Assembly (NCBI RefSeq): GCF_900114245.1
Contig: NZ_FOSK01000010.1
Span: forward strand, 62,001 to 126,000
From: Pseudovibrio ascidiaceicola
Lineage (GTDB): Bacteria > Pseudomonadota > Alphaproteobacteria > Rhizobiales > Stappiaceae
DNA: 64,000 bases
Direction of reading: 5' to 3'
The notes below the pieces were generated by a model. The model ran no database searches, was not told where the DNA came from, and was given only the letters and a program-made list of their open reading frames with translations. Below are positions 45,394 through 55,686 of this stretch, one piece after another. The translations under genes were made by a program, and so were the position numbers. The first letter of the stretch is position 1. The number at the start of each line of letters is the position of its first letter.

Positions 45394-45464
45394 GTAAAAT
45401 AAAAGAGCAGCAGCACGCGCAGAAACGCAATGCCAGCAAACGAAATAAATTAAAGGGAAAGAAT

Positions 45465-45539
45465 TGGTACGCCCAAGGGGAATCGAACCCCTGTTTCCGC
45501 CGTGAAAGGGCGGCGTCCTAACCGCTAGACGATGGGCGC
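45465..45539 (-). tRNA. tRNA-Glu (anticodon TTC)
   Basis: A complete 75-nt cloverleaf on the minus strand, with encoded CCA. Acceptor GCGCCCA pairs with TGGGCGT. Anticodon stem CCGCC/GGCGG encloses loop CTTTCAC with anticodon TTC. The T-arm is AGGGG-TTCGATT-CCCCT. It reads GAA/GAG codons. Confidence 0.96.
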
Positions 45540-45729
45540 ACTCTACAGCATTTGCGCATGTGGCGCGCTGTGTGAGGAGGCTTATAAGTTTTCAGTAGGA
45601 TATTGTCTAGTGCTTAAAATTTTATAATTCAAACAATCCACAAATATGGATTTGGTCTATTCTTTTCTCTATTATTGTTAGTTTTCAGCGCCTCAATTGA
45701 AGTTGAGACGCTGAAAGCTTGTGCTGGAA

Positions 45730-46170
45730 TTACCAGCTGCCGGTGTTGCTCATAGAGAGCCATGGCTCAGCTGGCTCAAGGCTTCCACTTTTTTGCAAAA
45801 GCTCAATGGAAATCCCATCTGGAGAAACAATGAATGCCATGCGACCATCACGGGGTGGTCGGTTGATGGTGATACCTGCTGCCTGCAGCTTCTCGCAGGT
45901 CTCATAGATATTGTCGACTTCATAAGCGAGGTGACCGAAGTTGCGCCCTCCGGCGTATTCTTCCGGATCCCAGTTATAGGTCAACTCAAGGGCTGGGGCG
46001 GAGGATGCATTGAAGTTCTCTTTATCTTCAGATGCGGCCAGGAAGACCAGCGTGAACCGGCCAGCTTCGCTTTCGTGGCGGCGTACTTCTTCCAGCCCAA
46101 AGATACTGCAATAAAAGTTCAGGGATTCATCAAGGTCTTTGACGCGGACCATAGTGTGTAGATAACGCAT
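45730..46170 (-). CDS. gloA: lactoylglutathione lyase (glyoxalase I)
   Basis: 146 residues, VOC fold. Converts the methylglyoxal-glutathione hemithioacetal to S-lactoylglutathione. Metal ligands fit: His5 ([10 protein letters not shown]), Glu in ALELTYNW, His in NFGHLAYEV and Glu in GISIELLQ. Length and order match the nickel-type bacterial GloA. ATG at 46168-46170. It is alone; a palindrome lies about 110 bases upstream. Confidence 0.94.
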   Translation of the reverse strand: MRYLHTMVRVKDLDESLNFYCSIFGLEEVRRHESEAGRFTLVFLAASEDKENFNASSAPALELTYNWDPEEYAGGRNFGHLAYEVDNIYETCEKLQAAGITINRPPRDGRMAFIVSPDGISIELLQKSGSLEPAEPWLSMSNTGSW

Positions 46171-46587
46171 GTCGAACTCTTTCTTTTATGGGATTGGCTC
46201 TGTGAAGTGAGAACCAGCAGAGGTTGAAGTTGGGCGAAGCTAGCGTGAAAAATGCTGAGAGGGAAGGGCGTCCAGTATTTCTGAATTCAGAATATGCAAG
46301 GTATGCTCCGCAATAGTGTGTATCTGATGACAAGCGGAGACTTTGAAAGTAACGCGGGGATTCATGGGATAAAATCTTCAGTAGTGTTAGCTATACCCCC
46401 TCCAAACTTCAGGTAAATGGTGTTGATAGGACAACACTAACCAAATCAATGGGGGATCATTTAGCTCTTTGTTAATTTTTTACCTTTTTGCCGTCGGGCG
46501 TAATGATATTCTTTTTGTGGAATCAAGTGGTGTTCGGTTTTGATCGAGCGTTACATTTCAGATGCGGCAAATTTCGGGGCATTCATC
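46171..46587. other. gloA-cold-shock divergent spacer
   Basis: 417 bases with no gene. It holds the perfect palindrome TTCTGAATTCAGAA (46279-46292) on the gloA side and the inverted repeat GTGTTG-ATAGGA-CAACAC (46421-46438) on the cold-shock side. A long T-rich leader precedes the cold-shock start. Confidence 0.55.
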
Positions 46588-47169
46588 ATGGTGGTAAAAA
46601 CGGCGCCTCAGGTAGGCTCTGTCGAGGACCTGGTTGACGATACAGCCTTAGATGTTCTTCAAGTGGCAGGAACAATCAAGTGGTTTGATATTGGCAAAGG
46701 CTATGGTTTTGTAGAGCCAGAAGACGATCTGCCTGACGTCTTGTTGCATGTTACATGCTTGCGCCGAGACGGTTATCAGACAGCGTATGAAGGTGCGCGT
46801 GTTGTTTGCGAGGTACTTAATCGTCCGCGCGGATTGCAGGCGATGCGCATTCTTTCCATGGATGAGAGTTATGCGGTTCATCCTTCTCAGCTACCACCTT
46901 CTCGGACGCACGTGCAGGTGACGCCAGAGGGTAGCTTTATCGACGCGGAAGTGAAGTGGTTTAACCGGGTTAAGGGCTTTGGTTTCCTAACGCGCGGCGA
47001 GGGAACGGAAGATATCTTTATTCATATGGAAACATTGCGCCGTTTCGGTATTACGGAGTTGCGGCCCGGCCAAAAGGTGCAGGTGCGCTTTGGTGATGGG
47101 CCGAAAGGCAAGATGGCTGCGGAAGTTCGGCCTGTTGGGAGCGGTACTCACATTCCGGCATCCCACTGA
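46588..47169 (+). CDS. protein with two cold-shock domains
   Basis: 193 residues. Two cold-shock domains bind single-stranded nucleic acid. CSD1 is at about 27-93 ([33 protein letters not shown]), with RNP1 KGYGFV but a degenerate RNP2 (VLLHV). CSD2 is at about 120-183 ([31 protein letters not shown]), with intact RNP1/RNP2. This tandem form is typical of alphaproteobacteria. The start is uncertain: ATG 46588 is preferred, TTG 46540 is in frame. A terminator follows. Confidence 0.88.
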   Translation: MVVKTAPQVGSVEDLVDDTALDVLQVAGTIKWFDIGKGYGFVEPEDDLPDVLLHVTCLRRDGYQTAYEGARVVCEVLNRPRGLQAMRILSMDESYAVHPSQLPPSRTHVQVTPEGSFIDAEVKWFNRVKGFGFLTRGEGTEDIFIHMETLRRFGITELRPGQKVQVRFGDGPKGKMAAEVRPVGSGTHIPASH

Positions 47170-47220
47170 TGAGAGTCTGACGATTTTCAGATCACATTCC
47201 TGAGATTTGCTGATTTTAAG

Positions 47221-47246
47221 CCCTTGGCGACTTGCCAAGGGTTTTT
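47221..47246 (+). terminator. terminator of the cold-shock gene
   Basis: CCCTTGGC-GACTT-GCCAAGGG followed by five T. Confidence 0.9.
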
Positions 47247-47285
47247 CTTTGGCTCAATGCTAAAGAAAACGAGGTTTAAGGCTAT

Positions 47286-47723
47286 ATGACGGTTCTTCGA
47301 ATTGCATTCATTTTTGTTGTGCTGGGTATAACATCAGCGGTTGCTGCGGGTATGAGAACTGAGATGCTTGAGGTGCGTAGTGCCAATGGAACGCATGAGT
47401 TTCAGGTTGAAGTTGCTGAAACGCCTGATGACAGGGCTCAAGGTTTGATGGGCCGAACGGATCTGACGGCTGATCAAGGGATGCTGTTCATTTTCCCGCA
47501 GTCGGGTCTTCAGTATTTCTGGATGAAAAATACGCCGACTTCGCTTGATATCATCTTCATCGGGTCTGATTACAAAGTGAAAAGTATTGCTGCAAACACA
47601 GTGCCGTACTCGGAAGAGATTATTCCTTCCGGTTTGCCTGCTCAATATGTTTTAGAAGTGGTGGCTGGGCGCGCGGCTGAATTGGGCATACAGCCCGGAG
47701 ATCGCGTTATTCGTATCCCATAG
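47286..47723 (+). CDS. DUF192 periplasmic protein
   Basis: 145 residues. Signal peptide MTVLRIAFIFVVLGITSAVAAG, then a DUF192 domain (VEVAETPDDRAQGLMGRTDLTADQGMLFIFPQSGLQYFWMKNTPTSLDIIFIGSDYKV). The family is common, exported, and without a settled function. Follows the cold-shock gene in the same direction beyond a terminator, and converges on galE. Confidence 0.88.
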   Translation: MTVLRIAFIFVVLGITSAVAAGMRTEMLEVRSANGTHEFQVEVAETPDDRAQGLMGRTDLTADQGMLFIFPQSGLQYFWMKNTPTSLDIIFIGSDYKVKSIAANTVPYSEEIIPSGLPAQYVLEVVAGRAAELGIQPGDRVIRIP

Positions 47724-47787
47724 ATGAAGTGTTGAGTGGTTCGCAGGAAAGTGTGCCGACTGAGGAGTTCAGCCGGCACAATGGCGT

Positions 47788-48777
47788 TTAAAGGCTGTTT
47801 TTGAATTGGAGCTTTTTCTCCCAATCCAGCGCGTGCTTTACGATTGTTGGCAGGTCATCAAAGCGGGGCTTCCATTCCAGATTGCTCATGATTCTGGAGT
47901 TGTCTGCGACAACCTTTGGAGAGTCGCCAGCACGGCGGGGTTCTTTTTTCACCTCAAAATCAACATCGGATACGGCTTTCACAGCATCGATGACCTGAAG
48001 GACTGAATAGCCGTCACCGTAGCCTGCGTTCATGATAATGCTATCCCCGCCATCGCGCAGGCGTTTTAGGGCAAGGTAATGTGCGCTTGCAAGGTCGGAA
48101 ACGTGGATGTAATCGCGCACTCCGGTCCCATCTGGTGTGTCGAAATCATCGCCAAAAATGCCGAGATGGGTGCGTTTGCCGAGGGCAGCTTCGCAGGCCA
48201 CTTTGATCAGATGTGTCGCATTCTTGGTGGATTGGCCAGTGCGACCTTCGGGGTCTGCGCCTGCCACATTGAAATAGCGTAGAGCCGTGTATTTAAACTC
48301 GTGCGCAGCGGCGGTGTCGCGCAGCATAAGTTCTGTCATAAGCTTTGAGGTGCCGTAAGGGCTTAAGGGGGTTAGGGGTGTATCTTCAGAAACTGGGATA
48401 ACTTCTGGATCACCATAAACAGCTGCGGTTGATGAGAAAATGAAATGCTTGATGTCATTTTTTACGCAAGCTTCAATCAATGTACGTGAGGCTGCTGTGT
48501 TATTCTCATAATATTTCAATGGGTTAGAGACAGATTCTGGGACGATAATTGAGCCGGCGAAGTGAATGACCGCAGAGATGTCGTGGTTGCGGAAGATTGT
48601 CTGGAGCAGATCAAGGTCTGTGATTTCGCCTTCGTAAAGCTTAGTGCTCTGCGGTATGGCCCAATCGAAGCCCGTGGACAGGTTGTCTATGACGACAAAA
48701 TCCTCTCCAGCGTCGTGAAGGCACCACGTCATGTGGCTTCCAATATATCCGCAGCCGCCTGTTACAAGTATGGTCAT
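47788..48777 (-). CDS. galE: UDP-glucose 4-epimerase
   Basis: 329 residues, extended SDR. Interconverts UDP-glucose and UDP-galactose. NAD-binding GGCGYIGSH, catalytic SSTAAVYG and the YGTSK Tyr-Lys pair, then RYFNVAGADPEGRTG and GDDFDTPDGTGVRDYIHVSDLA typical of GalE. ATG at 48775-48777 has GGAG seven bases upstream. Not in the nucleotide-sugar operon at 58-61 kb but may share products with it. Confidence 0.93.
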   Translation of the reverse strand: MTILVTGGCGYIGSHMTWCLHDAGEDFVVIDNLSTGFDWAIPQSTKLYEGEITDLDLLQTIFRNHDISAVIHFAGSIIVPESVSNPLKYYENNTAASRTLIEACVKNDIKHFIFSSTAAVYGDPEVIPVSEDTPLTPLSPYGTSKLMTELMLRDTAAAHEFKYTALRYFNVAGADPEGRTGQSTKNATHLIKVACEAALGKRTHLGIFGDDFDTPDGTGVRDYIHVSDLASAHYLALKRLRDGGDSIIMNAGYGDGYSVLQVIDAVKAVSDVDFEVKKEPRRAGDSPKVVADNSRIMSNLEWKPRFDDLPTIVKHALDWEKKLQFKNSL

Positions 48778-48858
48778 TGTCTGCTCCAAGACTTTCAAAA
48801 TAGGTGTGTTTCATAGAGCGCTTATGAGCTGATCTCTATGCAAAAGAATTAGCCTTGA

Positions 48859-49791
48859 TTATTCGCCCTCAAGAATCTGGTGATCGCGGGCAGCTTGAAC
48901 TTCGAGGAACACGCGTCCGATCAGCGGTTGTGCCCTTTTGATCGTATCTTCCAGTGAGAAAATGACTTCTTCAACTGCGCCTGCTGTCAGGGCATCTTCG
49001 AAATCCAGAGAGGCTGCGAGGAGGACATCATTCGGACCCAGATGCAGCGTGCGGATTTCATTCACACCCTTTACTGCTGCAGGTGCTTGCAGGATTTCTC
49101 TCACGGATGCGACAAGCTCGTCTGAAGCACTTTCGCCGATGAGGAGGCCTTTGGTCTCCAGTGCCAGAACAAAGGCCGTGCCTGCGAGGATTAGGCCAAT
49201 TACGACTGATGCTGCGCCATCAAGCCATGCGATGCCCAAAGCTTGAGCGCCGTAGATGCCGACAAGGGCTACGAGCAGGCCGAGCATTGCGGCTGTATCT
49301 TCAAAAAGTACTGTGAAAACTGTCGGGTCTTTGCTGTCGCGTACAGCTGCAAGGAAAGGGCGCTTGCCTTTGGTTTTTTTGAACTCTTTATAGGCGACCA
49401 TCCAGGCCCAGCCTTCAAAAATGATTGCGAGCCCAAGAACGATATAAGCGATCAGAGCAGATTCAATCGGGTGAGGATTGAGAATTTTCTGAATGCCTTC
49501 GTAGAGCGAAATGCCTGCGCCGACAGCGAAAATCATGATGGCGACGACAAATGCCCAGAAGTAAATTTCTGAGCCGTATCCGAATGGGTGTTTTTCATCT
49601 GCAGGTTTTTCAGCGCGCTTCATGCCAAGCAGCAGCAGGCCCTGATTTCCCGTGTCAACGAGCGAGTGAATGCCTTCGGACAGCATTGCGGCAGACCCGG
49701 TATAGGCTGCGGCAGCAAATTTGGTGATTGAAATGAGTGTGTTGCCAGCAAGGGCGGCGAAAATCACTTTTTTTGAGCCGTGGGCAGCCAT
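48859..49791 (-). CDS. cation diffusion facilitator family transporter
   Basis: 310 residues. Six helices, with metal-binding His/Asp in TM2 (GIHSLVDTGNQ) and Glu/Asp in TM5 (LFEDTAAMLGLL), then a cytosolic dimer domain (residues about 210-300). Probably exports Zn2+ or a similar divalent ion by proton exchange. The substrate is not fixed by sequence. No regulator adjacent. Confidence 0.87.
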   Translation of the reverse strand: MAAHGSKKVIFAALAGNTLISITKFAAAAYTGSAAMLSEGIHSLVDTGNQGLLLLGMKRAEKPADEKHPFGYGSEIYFWAFVVAIMIFAVGAGISLYEGIQKILNPHPIESALIAYIVLGLAIIFEGWAWMVAYKEFKKTKGKRPFLAAVRDSKDPTVFTVLFEDTAAMLGLLVALVGIYGAQALGIAWLDGAASVVIGLILAGTAFVLALETKGLLIGESASDELVASVREILQAPAAVKGVNEIRTLHLGPNDVLLAASLDFEDALTAGAVEEVIFSLEDTIKRAQPLIGRVFLEVQAARDHQILEGE

Positions 49792-49868
49792 TCGAATCCT
49801 CCGTAAAATACAAGGGTGACTTTACGAAGGGGATTTGGGACTGCAAGCTCTATCTCATTTAGAGAGAA

Positions 49869-49895
49869 GAGCGCCCACAAGAGGTATGGGCGCTC
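49869..49895 (-). terminator. hairpin after marC
   Basis: GAGCGCCCA/TGGGCGCTC is a perfect 9-bp stem just past the marC stop, followed on the minus strand by TTCTCTCT. A moderate terminator. Confidence 0.6.
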
Positions 49896-49902
49896 GCCTG
49901 AA

Positions 49903-50535
49903 TTATGAATGCATCTCGATTAAAGAGAAGATGCCGTCTGCGACGAACTGAACGGACAGCGCTGCGAGGATCACACCGAACAGACGGGTGATGATGAGCT
50001 GAACTGTTGAGCCGAGCAGTTTATCGATGCGCGCTGCCAGCAAAAACACAAAGAAGCTGAGTGCAAGCACAGAGAGAAGGACTGCGATCAGGCTCATCTG
50101 GCCTGAGAAGCCCGGTGCCTGACCGGCGAGCAGGATGATTGCAGAGATTGTTGCCGGGCCTGCAATGAGCGGAATCGCCAGTGGGAACACTGCTGTCTGG
50201 GACAAGTCTTCCTGTTCGACAACCTTTTCCGCACTTTCAGCTTTACGCTTCTGGCGATGTTCGAACACCATCTCAGTTGCAATGATGAAGAGCAGTAGGC
50301 CGCCTGCAACTTTAAATGCAGCTTGAGAGATGCCGAGAACTTCCAGAAGCTGGCGTCCGGCAAAGAAAAATGCCAGGAGCGTGATGCCAGAAATGATCAC
50401 AGCTTTAATAGCGATCTGTCGGCGCTCAACACTGCTTGCCCCGGCGGTCACGGCCAGAAAAATCGGTGCCAGACCAATCGGGTCGATGGTGACAAACAGC
50501 ATGGCAAATGCATTGATGAGGAACTCAATGAGCAT
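49903..50535 (-). CDS. MarC family integral membrane protein
   Basis: 210 residues with six hydrophobic segments. The family start IEFLINAFAMLFVTIDPIGLAPIFLAVT and the mid-protein VFPLAIPLIAGPATISAIILL segments are characteristic. The first studied member, E. coli MarC, turned out not to be a drug transporter, and the function remains open. ATG at 50533-50535. Upstream of gyrA on the opposite strand. Confidence 0.88.
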   Translation of the reverse strand: MLIEFLINAFAMLFVTIDPIGLAPIFLAVTAGASSVERRQIAIKAVIISGITLLAFFFAGRQLLEVLGISQAAFKVAGGLLLFIIATEMVFEHRQKRKAESAEKVVEQEDLSQTAVFPLAIPLIAGPATISAIILLAGQAPGFSGQMSLIAVLLSVLALSFFVFLLAARIDKLLGSTVQLIITRLFGVILAALSVQFVADGIFSLIEMHS

Positions 50536-50870
50536 TGCGCTTTACCTTGTATGTTGTGTTGGCCCGTCTTTCGGGCGTTTTAACCCGCATTTCTGCGGTT
50601 CTTGAGAGGGCGCTACCAGACAAAGTTGTATTTGGCAAGAGTTTGATAGGATTTTACACTCCCTGAGTCTGACTTAGTATTTTTATGAGGAAGGGCGGTG
50701 CTTTTGAGTAACGAAACTGCGTAGAAAGGCCTAGTAACCAGTTGTTGGTGAGGCCGTGGGGTAAGGTAGTTGTTATTAGGTGCCTTTTCAGGGCTTAAGG
50801 CGTTTGGTTCTGCGGGTTGAATCGGGTATAAAGACTGGGAATTCTGACTTAAAATTGATGAGAATAATCC
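50536..50870. other. marC-gyrA divergent spacer
   Basis: 335 bases with no gene. It contains a GCCCG/CGGGC hairpin with TTTT near 50566-50581, reading away from gyrA's start. It also holds a promoter for gyrA, TTGGTT at 50804-50809 and TATAAA at 50827-50832 with 17-base spacing. Confidence 0.6.
50804..50832 (+). promoter_or_regulatory. promoter of gyrA
   Basis: TTGGTT (50804-50809), 17 bases, TATAAA (50827-50832), 39 bases before the TTG start. Confidence 0.5.
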
Positions 50871-53651
50871 TTGGCAGATCAGGACTTAAGTACACCACCA
50901 GGTGGCCTACCTAGCGACATTCGGCCCGTCTCTATCACAGATGAAATGAAGCGCAGCTATCTCGATTACGCAATGAGCGTGATTGTGAGCCGTGCGCTTC
51001 CCGATGTTCGTGATGGTTTGAAGCCGGTTCACCGCCGTATTCTGTATTCTATGCATGAAAACGGATATGAGTGGAACAAGCCCTACCGTAAATCCGCCCG
51101 CGTCGTTGGCGACGTTATGGGTAAATATCACCCACATGGTGATAGTGCGATTTATGATGCTCTTGTTCGTATGGCGCAGGATTTTTCCATGCGCCTGCCA
51201 CTCATTAATGGGCAGGGTAACTTTGGCTCGGTTGATGGTGACCGTGCTGCGGCGATGCGTTACACAGAGTGCCGCCTCGAAAAAGTTGCTCAGACACAGC
51301 TTTCCGATATCGACAAAGATACCGTGAACTTCAACGAGAACTACGATGGTTCCGAGACGGAACCTGAAGTTCTCCCAGCACGCTACCCGAACCTACTGGT
51401 AAACGGTGCTGGTGGTATTGCTGTTGGTATGGCGACCAACATTCCACCACATAACATGGGTGAAGTGATTGATGGCACGATCGCAATGATCGAGCGCCCT
51501 GAAATCACTCTGCCGGAGCTGATGGAGATCATCCCGGGTCCGGACTTCCCGACCGGTGGTATTATTCTTGGCCGTGCTGGCATCAAATCAGCCTATGAGA
51601 CTGGACGTGGTTCCGTTCTTATGCGCAGCCGGGTTGAGACGGAAGAAATCCGCTCAGGCCGTATGGCTTTGATTGTCACTGAAATCCCTTATCAGGTGAA
51701 CAAATCCTCTATGATCGAGAAGATCGCAGAGCTTGTTCGTGAGAAGCGGATTGAGGGCATCTCTGACATTCGCGACGAATCTGATCGCCGGGGCATGCGC
51801 GTTGTTATTGAGCTGAAGCGTGATGCGGTTCCGGATGTTATCCTGAACCAGCTTTATCGTTACTCTCAGCTTCAGCAGAGCTTTGGTTGTAACGTTGTCG
51901 CTCTGAATGGTGGGCGTCCTGAACAGCTTGCGCTGCAGGATATGTTGAAAGCATTCATTGCTTTCCGTGAAGAAGTTATTGGCCGCCGGACCCGTTTCCT
52001 TCTGAACAAAGCGCGTGATCGTGCTCATGTTCTCGTTGGTTTGGCTGTAGCAACAGCCAATATCGATGATGTTATTCATCTGATCCGCACTGCACCGGAT
52101 CCTGCGACAGCGCGCCGTCAGCTGATGGAGCGCAATTGGCCAGCGAAAGACATTGAACCGCTTATCCAGCTGATTGATGATCCGCGCTACGCTATTCAGG
52201 AAGATGGCACGTTCAAGCTTTCTGAAGATCAGGCTCGCGCCATTCTGGACTTGCGCTTGCAACGTCTGACTGCTCTGGGCCGCGATGAAATTGGCGATGA
52301 ACTCGATAAGCTGGCGACAGAGATCAAGGACTATCTTGATATTCTGCGTAGCCGTGAGCGTATTCTTCAGATCGTTCGTACCGAGCTTGAAGAAGTGCGT
52401 GATGAGTTTGCGACACCTCGCCGGACTGAAATTACTGATGGCGGCGGAGATCTGGATGATGAAGATCTGATCCAGCGTGAAGATATGGTCGTGACCGTGT
52501 CTCATACCGGCTACATCAAACGCGTTCCTTTGGACACTTATCGTGCGCAGCGCCGCGGCGGTAAGGGGCGTTCTGGCATGCGGACGAAGGACGAAGACTT
52601 TGTAACCCGCCTGTTCGTTGCAAATACGCATACGCCGGTTCTGTTCTTCTCGTCTCGCGGTATTGCCTACAAGATGAAAGTCTGGCGCTTGCCTTTGGCT
52701 AGTCCTCAGGCGCGTGGTAATGCGCTGGTCAATATGCTTCCTCTGGAGCAGGGTGAACGCATCACATCCATTTTGCCGCTTCCTGAGAACGAGGAAACTT
52801 GGGCTGAGTTGGATGTTATGTTCGCGACCAAGCGCGGCACGATCCGTCGGAACAAGCTCTCCGATTTCGCTCAGATCAACAAGAACGGCAAGATCGCCAT
52901 GAAGTTGGAAGAGGGCGATGGCATCGTCAACGTGATGACTTCAACGGAAGATGATGATGTTCTGCTGACGACTTCTTCGGGTATGTGTATTCGCTTCCCG
53001 GCAACGGATGTTCGTGTGTTCTCTGGTCGTAACTCTGTTGGTGTTCGCGGGATCAACCTTGCTGAAAGCGATCACGTCATCTCCATGACGATTCTGGGTC
53101 ACTTCGAGTGTGATTCAGAAGAGCGTACGGCTTATCTGAAGCTTTCCCGTGCCATGCGCGGCGAGGAAGCAGAAGGTAATGTGTCGTTCGAAGATGCTGG
53201 CATGTCTAAAGAACGCTTTGAAGAGATGAATGAGAGTGAAGAGGTCATTCTTACTGTTTCTGAAAAGGGTTATGGCAAACGCACGAGCTCCTACGAGTAC
53301 CGTACCACCGGTCGCGGTGGTAAAGGCATCGCAGCGATGACGGTGAACGATCGTAATGGTCGCTTGGTTGCGTCTTTCCGCAGTGAAGACAGTGACGAGA
53401 TTATGCTGGTGACCAATGGTGGTCAGCTGATCCGTTGTCCGGTCAATGGCATCCGCATTGCTGGTCGCTCGACGCAGGGTGTGACTGTGTTCAATACCTC
53501 TGCTGAAGAGCAAGTTGTTGCGGTGGAACGCATTAGCGAAGCTGATGATGACGAGAATGCTGAAGCTGACGACGTCGTTGAGGCTGGTGGCGACACTGGA
53601 GAGGCTCCGGCATCTGAGGGTGACGGCGGTGAAACGCCAAGCGCTGAGTAA
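50871..53651 (+). CDS. gyrA: DNA gyrase subunit A
   Basis: 926 residues. Cuts and rejoins DNA during negative supercoiling. Catalytic Tyr131 in [10 protein letters not shown]. The quinolone-determining region reads HGDSAIYD, with Ser92 and Asp96 at the positions of E. coli Ser83 and Asp87, so no common resistance change is seen. The GyrA box [11 protein letters not shown] opens the C-terminal beta-pinwheel, which ends in a long acidic tail. The start is TTG 50871: an in-frame stop lies six bases upstream (50865-50867) and the next ATG would remove conserved N-terminal residues. A terminator follows at 53668. Confidence 0.97.
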   Translation: MADQDLSTPPGGLPSDIRPVSITDEMKRSYLDYAMSVIVSRALPDVRDGLKPVHRRILYSMHENGYEWNKPYRKSARVVGDVMGKYHPHGDSAIYDALVRMAQDFSMRLPLINGQGNFGSVDGDRAAAMRYTECRLEKVAQTQLSDIDKDTVNFNENYDGSETEPEVLPARYPNLLVNGAGGIAVGMATNIPPHNMGEVIDGTIAMIERPEITLPELMEIIPGPDFPTGGIILGRAGIKSAYETGRGSVLMRSRVETEEIRSGRMALIVTEIPYQVNKSSMIEKIAELVREKRIEGISDIRDESDRRGMRVVIELKRDAVPDVILNQLYRYSQLQQSFGCNVVALNGGRPEQLALQDMLKAFIAFREEVIGRRTRFLLNKARDRAHVLVGLAVATANIDDVIHLIRTAPDPATARRQLMERNWPAKDIEPLIQLIDDPRYAIQEDGTFKLSEDQARAILDLRLQRLTALGRDEIGDELDKLATEIKDYLDILRSRERILQIVRTELEEVRDEFATPRRTEITDGGGDLDDEDLIQREDMVVTVSHTGYIKRVPLDTYRAQRRGGKGRSGMRTKDEDFVTRLFVANTHTPVLFFSSRGIAYKMKVWRLPLASPQARGNALVNMLPLEQGERITSILPLPENEETWAELDVMFATKRGTIRRNKLSDFAQINKNGKIAMKLEEGDGIVNVMTSTEDDDVLLTTSSGMCIRFPATDVRVFSGRNSVGVRGINLAESDHVISMTILGHFECDSEERTAYLKLSRAMRGEEAEGNVSFEDAGMSKERFEEMNESEEVILTVSEKGYGKRTSSYEYRTTGRGGKGIAAMTVNDRNGRLVASFRSEDSDEIMLVTNGGQLIRCPVNGIRIAGRSTQGVTVFNTSAEEQVVAVERISEADDDENAEADDVVEAGGDTGEAPASEGDGGETPSAE

Positions 53652-53667
53652 TTGCTGTAGATTTTAG

Positions 53668-53698
53668 AAAAAGGCGGGGCATGTGCTCCGCCTTTTTT
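53668..53698 (+). terminator. terminator of gyrA
   Basis: AAAAAGGCGG/CCGCCTTTTTT stem with a 10-base loop and T-run. Confidence 0.88.
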
Positions 53699-53907
53699 GT
53701 TTCTGGTCCTTCGTTCCATGAGTAGGGCACCGCAGTTTGTCTCAACTATAGGTCAAATTCTGCAGGAACAGCCCTAAATGCTATGGTCTCATTGTCAGAA
53801 ATAGCTTGAAACGCATGGGGAAAATGGGTTCAATCGCGCCAACGCCCGAGAGGTAAGTGTCATTTATGATGCTTATGGGGAGAGGCATTTGTGACGCGAG
53901 AGATTAT

Positions 53908-54411
53908 ATGAAGCGCATTGCACTTTATCCGGGGTCTTTTGATCCTATGACACATGGCCATCTGGACATTCTGGAACAATCATTGGTTCTAGCTGATGAG
54001 GTGATTGTAGCCATTGGTATTCAGGCTTCCAAGGCCCCGTTGTTTTCCTTTGAAGAACGCGTGGAGTTGATCCGCCTTGCGTGTGAAGAACAGTTTGGAG
54101 CAGAGAATGCTGCTCGTATTCGCACTGTCTCCTTTACGAGGCTTGTCGTGGACGCCGCGCGGGAGCATGGCTCCAACATTCTGGTGCGCGGACTTCGAGA
54201 TTCAACCGATCTCAACTATGAAATGCAAATGGCTGGAATGAACGGGGCGATGGCTCCTGACATCAAGACCGTATTTTTTCCAAGCTCACCTGTGATGCGC
54301 CCCATTACGGCTACACTGGTGCGCCAGATTGCAAAGATGGGGGGAGATTACAGTTCGTTTGTCCCCAAGTGTGTTGAGGCTGCGCTCAAAAAGCGCTTTG
54401 AGATTGCTTAA
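53908..54411 (+). CDS. coaD: phosphopantetheine adenylyltransferase
   Basis: 167 residues. Fourth step of CoA synthesis: joins ATP and 4'-phosphopantetheine. The nucleotidyltransferase motif is [13 protein letters not shown] at residues 8-20, with the catalytic His. [31 protein letters not shown] and the C-terminal [13 protein letters not shown] match the family. ATG 53908 directly precedes the first strand; in-frame ATGs upstream are not conserved. Downstream of gyrA, upstream of two cyclophilins. Confidence 0.95.
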   Translation: MKRIALYPGSFDPMTHGHLDILEQSLVLADEVIVAIGIQASKAPLFSFEERVELIRLACEEQFGAENAARIRTVSFTRLVVDAAREHGSNILVRGLRDSTDLNYEMQMAGMNGAMAPDIKTVFFPSSPVMRPITATLVRQIAKMGGDYSSFVPKCVEAALKKRFEIA

Positions 54412-54559
54412 AAACAACGCAACAGAAAAGACTGCCTATTTGATAGGGTTAGACTTTTTTAGCGCGTCGCGTTTATGTGCAATCACGTAACACCCGCTAA
54501 ATTTTGTTTTGAATGCGTATCTCTTTTCGAAAGCCAATTGGGAGTTTGGGAGGTACGCC

Positions 54560-55117
54560 TTGACTAAGACAAGGACAGAAATCTTGCTACGTATCCTGAC
54601 AGCATGTGCGATGGTTCTGGGCGCATTTATGATGCCTTTTACCGCCAGCGCCAAAGATCTTGAAAACACGATTTATCTGGACCTGAAAGACGGGCGCGTT
54701 GAAATTGCGCTGCGTCCTGATCTTGCTCCTGAGCATGTGAAGCGTATTAAACAGCTTACGCGTGAAGGTTTTTATGATGGCATCGTATTCCATCGTGTGA
54801 TTGACGGCTTCATGGCGCAGACTGGTGACCCAACCGGCACTGGCATGGGTGGTTCTGAAATGCCTGACCTGAAAGCTGAGTTCTCCAAGGCTCCGTTTAA
54901 GCGCGGTACTCTTGGCATGGCGCGTTCCCGCAGCCCGAACAGTGCGAACTCTCAGTTCTTTATCATGTTCAATGATGGGTCCTGGCTTGATGGTCAGTAT
55001 ACCGTATTTGGTGACGTGGTTTCCGGAATGGACGCTGTAGACAAGATCAAACGCGGCGAACCTGTTCGTAACCCTGATAAGATCATCAAAATGCAGGTTG
55101 CGGCAGACGCCAAGTAG
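54560..55117 (+). CDS. exported cyclophilin-type peptidyl-prolyl isomerase
   Basis: 185 residues. A signal peptide (residues 1-32, LLRILTACAMVLGAFMMPFTASAKD) sends it to the periplasm, followed by a complete cyclophilin domain (FHRVIDGFMAQTGDPTGTG, NSQFFIMFNDGSWLDGQYTVFG). It speeds proline isomerisation during folding. I place the start at TTG 54560 because GGGAGG lies six bases before it; there is no ATG that keeps the signal peptide. It is paired with a cytosolic paralogue 46 bases downstream. Confidence 0.9.
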   Translation: MTKTRTEILLRILTACAMVLGAFMMPFTASAKDLENTIYLDLKDGRVEIALRPDLAPEHVKRIKQLTREGFYDGIVFHRVIDGFMAQTGDPTGTGMGGSEMPDLKAEFSKAPFKRGTLGMARSRSPNSANSQFFIMFNDGSWLDGQYTVFGDVVSGMDAVDKIKRGEPVRNPDKIIKMQVAADAK

Positions 55118-55163
55118 AGGCTATGTCTGCACTCAGACTTATTCTAAGATAAAGGACAGTCCC

Positions 55164-55634
55164 GTGGCTGATATCAAAGATCCAGAAAACACACTGCTGC
55201 TGGAAACCACTCAGGGTAACGTTGTTATTGAACTGCGTCCTGACCTGGCACCTAACCACGTTGCTCGTATTAAAGAGCTGGCACGTGAAGGCTTTTACGA
55301 CGGCATCGTGTTCCACCGTGTGATTGACGGTTTCATGGCTCAGACCGGCTGCCCACAAGGTACAGGCACTGGTGGCTCTGGCAAGAAGCTGAAAGCTGAA
55401 TTCAACGATGCGAAACACGTTCGCGGCACTTGCTCCATGGCTCGCTCTATGGATCCAAACTCCGGTGACAGCCAGTTCTTCATCTGCTTCGGCGATGCTT
55501 CCTGGCTCGACGGCCAGTACACCGCTTGGGGTCAGGTTGTCGAAGGTATGGACAACGTTGACAAGATCAAACGTGGTGAACCTGTTTCCAACCCAGATAA
55601 GATCGTATCTTTGAAGGTTGCTGCAGACGCTTAA
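55164..55634 (+). CDS. cytosolic cyclophilin-type peptidyl-prolyl isomerase
   Basis: 156 residues, a single cyclophilin domain with no signal peptide. Core motifs are FHRVIDGFMAQTGCPQGTG and DSQFFICFGDASWLDGQYTAWG. Start is GTG 55164 with AAAGGA seven bases upstream. It is highly similar to the preceding exported protein, so the pair arose by duplication and differs mainly by the signal. A terminator follows. Confidence 0.93.
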   Translation: MADIKDPENTLLLETTQGNVVIELRPDLAPNHVARIKELAREGFYDGIVFHRVIDGFMAQTGCPQGTGTGGSGKKLKAEFNDAKHVRGTCSMARSMDPNSGDSQFFICFGDASWLDGQYTAWGQVVEGMDNVDKIKRGEPVSNPDKIVSLKVAADA

Positions 55635-55656
55635 TAGCGAACGCACTGCGAATTAT

Positions 55657-55686
55657 AAAAGGCTCGGCATTTTGCCGGGCCTTTTT
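55657..55686 (+). terminator. terminator after the cyclophilin pair
   Basis: AAAAGGCTCGGCA (55657-55669) pairs with the downstream arm (55673-55685) with one T-G wobble, TTT loop, T-run. Confidence 0.9.
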
